Positions 57,737-64,000 of a stretch of DNA of 64,000 bases are shown here, in pieces. The translations under genes were made by a program, and so were the position numbers. How positions within the stretch are numbered: the first letter of the stretch is position 1; each line of letters opens with the position of its first letter. Source of the DNA: Marinobacter sp. JH2 (lineage in GTDB: Bacteria > Pseudomonadota > Gammaproteobacteria > Pseudomonadales > Oleiphilaceae); contig NZ_CP037934.1 of the NCBI RefSeq assembly GCF_004353225.1, forward strand, positions 3,620,731 through 3,684,730, read 5' to 3'. The notes under the pieces were generated by a model. It saw only the letters and a program-made list of their open reading frames with translations. It was not told the origin of the DNA and did no database searches.

Positions 57737-57811
57737 TGCTGAAGCTAAGGTTTGTTGAGCGGCAGCTCAGGCGGCGAGAGATTAGGGCCGATTTTGCATC
57801 ACTCAGACACG

Positions 57812-57835
57812 AAAAAGCCCGCTAATAAGCGGGCT
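57812..57835 (-). terminator. Terminator after tRNA-Phe
   Basis: On the minus strand AGCCCGCT and AGCGGGCT pair around four bases and are followed by TTTTTC. It is 16 bases beyond the tRNA 3' end. Confidence 0.9.
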
Positions 57836-57850
57836 AGATCGAGAAAATAG

Positions 57851-57926
57851 TGGTGCCCGGAGGCGGAATCGAACCACCGACACGAGGATTTTCAATCCTC
57901 TGCTCTACCGACTGAGCTATCCGGGC
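57851..57926 (-). tRNA. tRNA-Phe (GAA)
   Basis: Seventy-six bases with an encoded CCA. Read on the minus strand, the acceptor GCCCGGA pairs with TCCGGGC before ACCA, the D arm is GCTC-N-GAGC, the anticodon stem GGATT/AATCC holds GAA, and the T arm contains GGTTCGATTCC. The GAA anticodon decodes phenylalanine. The 3' end faces the ddd cluster. Confidence 0.96.
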
Positions 57927-58044
57927 GTGTTGAGCTATGTGCTCCAACGGGGCGCTATTAAACCGGTTTAGGGTTTGGGAGTCAAGGCCGGCAGTTAAAA
58001 ATTTCTTAAAATTTCCGCTGTTGATCAGGCCTTGACCAGATTTG

Positions 58045-58317
58045 TTACTTTTCTGGTGGAACGTACCCTTCAGCCTTGTCGAATGGCTCGTTATTGAAGA
58101 AATGGTCCATCTGGGCTTGCAGGTACTTGCGGTTGTTCACGTCCATCAGATTCAGGTGTTTTTCGTTGATCAGCATGGTCTGCTGATTCTGCCATTCGTC
58201 CCAGGCGGCTTTGGATACGTTTTCAAAGATATCCTGTCCCTTCGGGCCCGGCATTGGAGGCATAGCCAAGCCTTCCATTTCTTTCTGGTACTTTCGGCAG
58301 AATACAGTGCGGCTCAT
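58045..58317 (-). CDS. yggX: Fe(2+)-trafficking/oxidative damage protection protein YggX
   Basis: A protein of 90 residues, the standard size, with [17 protein letters not shown] at the start and the conserved Cys7. [20 protein letters not shown] and [12 protein letters not shown] are family blocks. YggX protects iron-sulfur proteins from oxidation and has been linked to iron handling. It lies downstream of mutY, itself an iron-sulfur enzyme, as in E. coli. The gap to mutY is 49 bases. Confidence 0.96.
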   Translation of the reverse strand: MSRTVFCRKYQKEMEGLAMPPMPGPKGQDIFENVSKAAWDEWQNQQTMLINEKHLNLMDVNNRKYLQAQMDHFFNNEPFDKAEGYVPPEK

Positions 58318-58366
58318 GATGACTCCTGTGTCGATTGTGTTGCAGCGAGCATGATAACAGATCGGA

Positions 58367-59431
58367 TCAGAGCAGGGTGCTTTGCTCTGGCTCCGTCAGC
58401 AAGCTGCGAATAGGGGCTGGCAGGCCTAGTGCGAGTGCTTCGTCGCGGTGAAGCCAACGCTGGCTTTCCGAATCTGAAACCTTGGTGCTGGCGGATACTG
58501 GCAAGCGGGCCGGCTGAATGTGCAAGTGGTAATGGCTGAAGGTGTGGCGAAAGCCGCTGATCAATTCAGGGTCGCGGCACACAAGCCCCAGCTCTTTCTC
58601 GCAGGCCTCTTGCAGCTCTTCCATGCCGTATGCCGGGTCCAGTTCGGGAAGGCTCCAGAGCCCGCCCCAGATGCCGCTGGGCGGGCGGCGTTCCAGCAAG
58701 ATTCGGCCATCGTTATCCTCAAAGATCAGCATCCAGGTCGTTTTTTCCGGCTTTTGCTTTTTCGGCTTGGAACCGGGGTATAAGTGGGTTTGGTTTTCCG
58801 CATAGGCAGCACACCCGATGCTGAGCGGGCAGCTATCGCATGTCGGTTTGCTGCGGGTGCAGACCATGGCGCCCAGATCCATTATGCCCTGAGTGTAATC
58901 GCGCACACGTTGGTCTGGTGTGTGGGTTTCCGCGTGCTCCCACAGCTGCTTGAGTACAGCGCTTTGCCCCGGCCAGCCGGGTACGGCGTGGTAGCGGGCC
59001 AGCACTCGTTTTACGTTGCCGTCCAGAATCGCGGCGCGCTTGCCAAAGGCTTGGGCCAGAATGGCGGCTGCCGTTGAGCGGCCAATGCCTGTGAGCGACT
59101 CCAGTGTTTCCTGATCTTGCGGAAATTCACCGTCATAAGCCTCGACGATTTGCTTGGCTGCTTTGTGCAGGTTCCGGGCGCGGGCATAGTAGCCAAGGCC
59201 AGACCAATGGCTGAGCACGGCATCTTCAGGCGCAGAGGCAAGTGCCTGAACGTCCGGGAAGCTTGCCATGAAGGCTTCAAAGTAGGGGATGACGGTAGCG
59301 ACCTGGGTTTGCTGAAGCATAATTTCAGACACCCAGACACGGTAAGCGTTGCGGTTGTGGTGCCACGGCAGGTTGTGCCTGCCGTGGTTGTCGTACCAAT
59401 TAAGCAGTTTGTCGGCGAAAAGGTCTGGCAT
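58367..59431 (-). CDS. mutY: A/G-specific adenine glycosylase MutY
   Basis: A protein of 354 residues. The catalytic Glu lies in [17 protein letters not shown] near 36. The helix-hairpin-helix [19 protein letters not shown] is near 112, and the catalytic Asp in ILDGNVKRV near 138. The iron-sulfur Cys pattern CX6CX2CX5C is seen as [17 protein letters not shown] near 192. A C-terminal NUDT1-like domain (from about 230) recognises 8-oxoG. It removes A paired with 8-oxoG. Its ATG shares a base with the stop of the upstream AsmA-like gene. Confidence 0.97.
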   Translation of the reverse strand: MPDLFADKLLNWYDNHGRHNLPWHHNRNAYRVWVSEIMLQQTQVATVIPYFEAFMASFPDVQALASAPEDAVLSHWSGLGYYARARNLHKAAKQIVEAYDGEFPQDQETLESLTGIGRSTAAAILAQAFGKRAAILDGNVKRVLARYHAVPGWPGQSAVLKQLWEHAETHTPDQRVRDYTQGIMDLGAMVCTRSKPTCDSCPLSIGCAAYAENQTHLYPGSKPKKQKPEKTTWMLIFEDNDGRILLERRPPSGIWGGLWSLPELDPAYGMEELQEACEKELGLVCRDPELISGFRHTFSHYHLHIQPARLPVSASTKVSDSESQRWLHRDEALALGLPAPIRSLLTEPEQSTLL

Positions 59432-61683
59432 TAGTTGAACAGGCCTTTGAGCGCATCTTTTACTTTGCTGCCTTCTTCTCCTAACTTTTCCTTCAGTTTT
59501 TCGTCAACTTTGTCCTTTGCTTTCTGCTTGGCTTCGTCCACCTTTTCTTTTGCCTTCTCCTTGGCGCGGTCGATTTCTTCTTTCGCTTTCGCGCGTGCAG
59601 CGTTGGCGGCGATGTCTTTCAGGGTGTCACGAAAACGGGACCCATCAAAGGAGCACAGGCCTGCTGGGTCTTCGGCGAAATTGCCGCGGCATTCAACCGG
59701 TATGACCACGTTTTTAACGTACTCGGTGGTGCGGCAAGCCTGATCGCGGTGGATGTCACCCACAATGCGCAGTCCGACTTCGTAATCGAGCTCGCTTTGC
59801 TCGAGATTAACGGTGCCATCGCCTTCCAGGCGCATGCCGGCTAGCTCCGCCACGAGGTCTGTGTTGTTCAGGGTGTTGCCGTCGATTTTCAAGGTGCCGT
59901 GCATGTCGTTGAACGGCGTGGTTGCTCCCCAGTCTGAAGTAGACAGCTGATCCTGATTAACCAGTGCGATGCCTTGGCAGGCCATTCGGGTCAGGTTCAT
60001 CTTGCGGAATTCACCCTCCGCCAGATTGAAGTTGATTTCGCCCTTCGCGTTTTCGCGCAGTTTTGAAATGCGGTTGCCGGTGGTGTCCACGGCCAGCTCC
60101 AGATTTGCGCCACCAGACAGCATATCGACTTCAGCAAGTTGGGTGAGCAACGGCAAGGTTTGCACATTGCTGACGTCAGAGCGGATATTCCACTTGGGGT
60201 TGTTGGTACGAGCATCAATCGTGACGTTGGCGCCGAAGGTGCCGTAATACAGTTTGCCGCTGAATTCGTCGACCTTCAGCAGGCCGTCTTTAGCGGTGGT
60301 GCTGGCTTTGATTTCGTTGATGGTGAGGTTGCTGACGATCAACTCGCCCAAATCAAAGTTGATGTCCAGCAATAACGAACGCAGTGTTTCCAGAGGCAGA
60401 AGATCGGTTTCCGGCTGGTTGGCTGAGGCGGTTTCTGGTGCTGGGGCGTCGGTTTCACCTTCCTCTTCGGTGGATGCGCTTTCTTCAGCTGCTGGCGGCA
60501 AATAGCGGTCTGCGTTTAGCTTGTCACCTTGTAGATTGAATACCAGGCCTCCGTTGCTCAGGGTATAGCTGCCGTTACCATTGAAATTGGTGTCGTCCAA
60601 CGTGATCTTCAGTTCGCTTAACGCCACTGTGCCGGGCTTGCCGCCAAGATTGGTGGAAAACGCGATGGCTTTCAGTACATCCGGATCGGTGGTTTCAATG
60701 GCTGGCTGGCCAAGATTGCTCAGGAGTTCTTTCAAAGAAAACTCGGAGATGGCCAAGCTACCATTCAGTGCGGGCTTGTCGCCAAAGCCTTTTACGGTGA
60801 GGTTGGTATTTAGCTTTAGGTTGGCCAGGCTGGCGGTGAAATCGCTCACTGACGCAGTTTCATCTTCAAGATTGGCAGCCAGAGAGCCGCTCAATTCCGC
60901 CGTGACAGACTTGCCGCCAAACGGTTCGCCGTTCATGTCGAATACGGCTTTCAGGCCAGACATGGTGAATTCGTTGAGCGCTTGGTTAGCTTTCAGTTTG
61001 GCGCTGATGCTGCCGTCTACCGCTAGTTTCGGTTGTGCCGTTGCTACCTTGAATTGAATGTCTAGCGGGAACTCGGAACCTAATGTGATGTTGCTGGCCA
61101 TCACCGAGAAGTCTTCCAGTACAACCGATTGCCCAGTGCTCAGATCGTTGTAGTGAACCCGGGCGTTGCTGATTTCAACGTTCTTTACGTTGAAGTTAAG
61201 GGCTTCGCCACCTTCGCTTGTCTCTGCAGTTTGTTCGGAGGCCGCAGGTGTTTCTGTAGCGTCCGCTTCTACAGGCTCTTCGGCGTTGGCGGGTTTCTCT
61301 GCCATGATCCGAGCCCAGTTGCCTTCGCCTTGTTTGTTCACTTCAAAGTGCGCATCCAAGCCGTTAAGTACGAAAGTGTTCACTTGCGGTGACATGGCAA
61401 TCAGTGACCAAAAATCGATCTGGGCAATGAGTTGCTCCAAAGCCACAAACTGCTCACCTTCCAGCGTTGCTTCTACTTTATTCAGTTCCAGACCGAGGGG
61501 TATGAAGGACCAGCCAATATCGCCTTCAAGAATAAGGTCCAGATTGGTTTGCTTCTCGACCACAGCTTCGATTTGGGGCTTGTAGTCATTTGGATTAATA
61601 ACTGCCACAGCGATAGCAACGGCTGCGACAGCTAGTACGACAAGGCCGATGATGGCATATAGCGCGTAGCGGATGACTTTCAT
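59431..61683 (-). CDS. AsmA-family envelope protein
   Basis: A protein of 750 residues with one N-terminal membrane segment (YALYAIIGLVVLAVAAVAIAVAV in part, residues 6-28). The AsmA signature INPNDYKPQIEAVVEKQTNLDL, split near 30-50, follows. The long periplasmic part is beta-strand rich, with an acidic Ala/Glu linker near 110-145 and another near 400-425. The C-terminal 60 residues are a highly charged Lys/Glu/Ala coiled coil. AsmA proteins are bridge-like and affect outer-membrane lipid transport. The start at 61683 is set by the membrane segment. Confidence 0.88.
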   Translation of the reverse strand: MKVIRYALYAIIGLVVLAVAAVAIAVAVINPNDYKPQIEAVVEKQTNLDLILEGDIGWSFIPLGLELNKVEATLEGEQFVALEQLIAQIDFWSLIAMSPQVNTFVLNGLDAHFEVNKQGEGNWARIMAEKPANAEEPVEADATETPAASEQTAETSEGGEALNFNVKNVEISNARVHYNDLSTGQSVVLEDFSVMASNITLGSEFPLDIQFKVATAQPKLAVDGSISAKLKANQALNEFTMSGLKAVFDMNGEPFGGKSVTAELSGSLAANLEDETASVSDFTASLANLKLNTNLTVKGFGDKPALNGSLAISEFSLKELLSNLGQPAIETTDPDVLKAIAFSTNLGGKPGTVALSELKITLDDTNFNGNGSYTLSNGGLVFNLQGDKLNADRYLPPAAEESASTEEEGETDAPAPETASANQPETDLLPLETLRSLLLDINFDLGELIVSNLTINEIKASTTAKDGLLKVDEFSGKLYYGTFGANVTIDARTNNPKWNIRSDVSNVQTLPLLTQLAEVDMLSGGANLELAVDTTGNRISKLRENAKGEINFNLAEGEFRKMNLTRMACQGIALVNQDQLSTSDWGATTPFNDMHGTLKIDGNTLNNTDLVAELAGMRLEGDGTVNLEQSELDYEVGLRIVGDIHRDQACRTTEYVKNVVIPVECRGNFAEDPAGLCSFDGSRFRDTLKDIAANAARAKAKEEIDRAKEKAKEKVDEAKQKAKDKVDEKLKEKLGEEGSKVKDALKGLFN

Positions 61684-61877
61684 TGCAAAATTTCCTTTTC
61701 TTCCCGGGCGAAGGGAATTGCCTGATGTATGACGAATGAAGTACCCAAAGGATAACGCAGGGTTAGCAAAATAACAGTGCAGGGATATGACAAAGCGGTA
61801 GTCTTGGTTCAAAATGCATCGCAAACGTGCAGGGAAAAACGCTCTGTGACGTAAATAACCATAAGAAGGAGTCGGAT

Positions 61878-62339
61878 GTGGCTATCACTGTTTCAATTGA
61901 ACTGAACCGTGAACTGGAAATTCAGGCAAGCTATGACGAAGTATTCGATTTGCTGGCAGATGTACCCAAATCCGTCAGTCATTTCCCCAAAGTAGAGAAG
62001 CTGGTCGACTTGGGCGACAACACCTATCGTTGGGAAATGGAAAAGGTGGGTGTTGATAAGCATGCCATCCAATCTGTATACGCCTGCAAGTACTATGCAG
62101 ACAAAGAAGCCGGCAAAATTACTTGGGAGCCGGTTAAGGGCGAAGGTAACGGTGTCGTGAGCGGTTCCTGGGTTATTGTCGCCAAAGACGCGAACACCAC
62201 CGGCCTGCGCTTTCAAACCAGCGCCGCCCTGACTTTGCCCCTGCCAAGCCTGCTTAAGCTGGCTATTAGTCCTGTCATCAAACACGAGTTTAATAGCATG
62301 GTTGACACCTATATGAACAACCTGAAAAACGCGTTCTGA
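61878..62339 (+). CDS. SRPBCC (START-like) family protein
   Basis: A protein of about 153 residues with the helix-grip layout: IQASYDEVFDLLADVPKSVSHFPKVEKL near 15-42 (given in parts), a mid-section of long strands, and a C-terminal helix (IKHEFNSMVDTYMNNLKNAF). It probably binds a hydrophobic ligand or lipid; the ligand is unknown. The start is GTG at 61878 after AAGGAG. A longer frame from 61827 is less likely. It is divergent from the AsmA-like gene. Confidence 0.8.
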   Translation: MAITVSIELNRELEIQASYDEVFDLLADVPKSVSHFPKVEKLVDLGDNTYRWEMEKVGVDKHAIQSVYACKYYADKEAGKITWEPVKGEGNGVVSGSWVIVAKDANTTGLRFQTSAALTLPLPSLLKLAISPVIKHEFNSMVDTYMNNLKNAF

Positions 62340-62446
62340 GCCTAATCTAAGCGATCCTGCCCATTGCGGGACTCCTGCTGTGTAAATCGGTATAATCCGT
62401 AGATATTAAATTTCGGTAGCAAGCCAGTTTTTACAACGGAGTCTCC

Positions 62447-63040
62447 ATGGCTGAACGCAAGGCTCGGGTAGAGCGAAATACCCTTGAAACCCAGATCACA
62501 GTTGAGATCAATCTCGACGGTACCGGCAAAGCTTGTTTTGATACGGGCGTGCCCTTTCTTGACCACATGATGGATCAGATCGCCCGCCATGGTTTGATCG
62601 ACCTGGATATCACCTGCAAAGGCGATACCTACATTGATGACCACCACACGGTGGAAGACATTGGTATCACCTTGGGGCAGGCCTTCAAACAGGCTGTTGG
62701 TGATAAGAAGGGGATTCGCCGATACGGTCACGCTTACGTGCCGCTGGATGAAGCTTTGTCCCGGGTAGTGATCGATCTTTCCGGCCGTCCTGGCCTGTGC
62801 ATGAACATACCCTACACCCGTGCGGTGGTTGGTGGCTTCGACGTGGATTTGTTTGAAGAGTTCTTCCGCGGGTTCGTGAACCACTCGATGACAACCGTCC
62901 ATATCGACAATCTGAAGGGTAAGAATACCCATCACCAGATTGAAACCGTGTACAAAGCCTTCGGCCGTGCTCTGCGCATGACCGTTGAGATGGACGAGCG
63001 CATGGCCGGTATCATGCCGTCTACCAAAGGCGCTCTGTAA
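62447..63040 (+). CDS. hisB: Imidazoleglycerol-phosphate dehydratase
   Basis: A protein of 197 residues, the monofunctional HisB form without the phosphatase domain seen in enteric bacteria. Metal-binding His clusters are seen in [13 protein letters not shown] near 42, [11 protein letters not shown] near 65 and NHSMTTVHI near 145. It dehydrates imidazoleglycerol phosphate in histidine biosynthesis. It opens the hisB-hisH-hisA run. No leader peptide is visible in the 107-base gap before it. Confidence 0.97.
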   Translation: MAERKARVERNTLETQITVEINLDGTGKACFDTGVPFLDHMMDQIARHGLIDLDITCKGDTYIDDHHTVEDIGITLGQAFKQAVGDKKGIRRYGHAYVPLDEALSRVVIDLSGRPGLCMNIPYTRAVVGGFDVDLFEEFFRGFVNHSMTTVHIDNLKGKNTHHQIETVYKAFGRALRMTVEMDERMAGIMPSTKGAL

Positions 63041-63069
63041 ACCGGTTGCCAACAGGAATCTGAACCACC

Positions 63070-63711
63070 ATGAAGACCGTCGCCATCATTGACTACGGCA
63101 TGGGCAACTTGCACTCCGCGCGCAAAGCCGTGGAACATGTTGCCCCGGATTGCACCGTATTGGTTACCGATAACGCTGCCCGGATACGTGAAGCCGACCG
63201 GGTGATTTTGCCCGGCGTTGGTGCCATCCGTGACTGCATGGCTGAAATTCGCCGCCTGGAAGTAGATAAGCTGGTGAAAGAAGTCTCTCAGGACCGCCCT
63301 TTTCTAGGTATTTGCGTTGGTATGCAGGCGCTGATGGCCCGAAGTGAAGAGAACGGCGGTGTTGAAGGCATCGACCTGTTTCCCTCGGAAGTGCGTTACT
63401 TTGGTGACAATCTGACCGAAAACGGTGAGCGCCTGAAAGTGCCTCATATGGGTTGGAACCGGGTCCACCAAACGATGGATCACCCCCTTTGGCACAACAT
63501 TCCGGACGGTGACCGCTTTTACTTCGTACACAGCTATTACGCCGAAGCCAGCGGCAACGTCCACATGGCGGGCCGCACTCATTACGGTGTCGATCTGGCT
63601 GCTGCCGTGGCGAAAGACAATATTTTTGCAGTGCAGTTCCACCCGGAGAAAAGCGCACGGGCAGGCCTGCAGTTACTGGAAAACTTCACAAACTGGACTG
63701 GAAACCGCTGA
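63070..63711 (+). CDS. hisH: Imidazole glycerol phosphate synthase glutaminase subunit
   Basis: A protein of 213 residues with the class I glutaminase triad: Cys in GICVGMQAL near 80, His and Glu in VQFHPEKS near 195. [16 protein letters not shown] near 10 is the HisH start block. It supplies ammonia to HisF. It lies 29 bases after hisB and 20 bases before hisA. Confidence 0.97.
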   Translation: MKTVAIIDYGMGNLHSARKAVEHVAPDCTVLVTDNAARIREADRVILPGVGAIRDCMAEIRRLEVDKLVKEVSQDRPFLGICVGMQALMARSEENGGVEGIDLFPSEVRYFGDNLTENGERLKVPHMGWNRVHQTMDHPLWHNIPDGDRFYFVHSYYAEASGNVHMAGRTHYGVDLAAAVAKDNIFAVQFHPEKSARAGLQLLENFTNWTGNR

Positions 63712-63731
63712 ACGCGGGCAGGGAACAAGAC

Positions 63732-64000
63732 ATGCTGATTATCCCCGCAATCGATCTGAAAGACGGCAAATGCGTAAGACTGCGCCAGGGCCGCATGGAC
63801 GACTCCACCGTGTTCGGAGACGATCCGGTAGATATGGCCACCAAGTGGGTTGAAGCCGGCGCTCGTCGCTTGCATTTGGTCGACCTTAACGGCGCCTTTG
63901 CCGGTGAGCCTATAAACGGCGAAATCGTTAAAGCCATCGCCAAAAAATACCCGGACCTGCCCATCCAGATTGGTGGCGGCATCCGTTCTGCCGAAACCAT
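63732..64000 (+). CDS. hisA: ProFAR isomerase HisA (partial)
   Basis: The first 89 residues of His[21 protein letters not shown] at the start with the catalytic Asp8, and [12 protein letters not shown] and QIGGGIRS phosphate-binding blocks. It isomerises ProFAR in histidine biosynthesis. The gene runs off the right edge. Confidence 0.97.
   Translation, partial: MLIIPAIDLKDGKCVRLRQGRMDDSTVFGDDPVDMATKWVEAGARRLHLVDLNGAFAGEPINGEIVKAIAKKYPDLPIQIGGGIRSAET

Overview
The window looks like a chromosomal segment of a marine gammaproteobacterium close to Marinobacter. Supporting signs are the gene order infB-rbfA-truB-rpsO-pnp, a homodimeric-type pyruvate dehydrogenase operon (aceEF), an arginine succinyltransferase (ast) pathway, a polar amino acid ABC operon of the aot type, and a complete DMSP cleavage cluster of the type described in Marinomonas. 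The genus is inferred from gene content and sequence style, not from a database search. I saw no rRNA, insertion sequence, integrase, prophage or CRISPR array. One tRNA (Phe, GAA) is present.

Layout. 1-4.3 kb: translation and RNA-decay operon (end of infB, rbfA, truB, rpsO, pnp). 4.5-8.5 kb: uncharacterised envelope genes on the minus strand (DUF3015 protein, DUF4105 protein, lipoprotein hydrolase) plus a small plus-strand lipoprotein. 8.5-13.4 kb: branched-chain amino acid ABC transporter livKHMGF (minus). 13.5-20.2 kb: TPR protein, MarR regulator, an AsrA-like Lon protease, the thioredoxin/TPR co-chaperone cnoX and a stand-alone KamA-like radical SAM enzyme. 20.8-27.9 kb: aceE-aceF, an acyl-CoA (glutaryl-CoA type) dehydrogenase, a candidate 36-residue protein and a DcaP-like porin. 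28.1-41.1 kb: arginine use, with astC-astA-astB, then a TetR/RND efflux module, then a minus-strand operon aotP-aotJ-aotQ-aotM-astE. 41.3-45.1 kb: glycolate oxidase glcDEF. 45.2-49.3 kb: DUF4124 protein, Bcr/CflA exporter, DCC protein, carboxylesterase, aromatic amino acid permease. 49.4-57.7 kb: DMSP catabolism, with dddD divergent from dddT-dddB-dddC and then dddR. 57.9-61.7 kb: tRNA-Phe, yggX, mutY and an AsmA-like protein. 61.9-64 kb: SRPBCC protein and the start of hisB-hisH-hisA.

The most notable system is the ddd cluster. DddT would import dimethylsulfoniopropionate. DddD, with an Asp at residue 602 of a two-domain CoA-transferase, would release DMS and form 3-hydroxypropionate. DddB and DddC would carry that through malonate semialdehyde to acetyl-CoA, and DddR would control the genes. 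Together with glcDEF for glycolate, another phytoplankton exudate, the window suggests a bacterium that feeds on algal products. Its position directly beyond the 3' end of tRNA-Phe is suggestive of transfer, but no integrase or attachment repeat is visible.

The second notable signal is structural. Two intergenic elements (about 4361-4472 and 37863-37966) share a conserved core of about 50 bases but have unrelated, perfectly self-complementary arms of 24-29 bases. A third element (15167-15253) has the same architecture with a different core.
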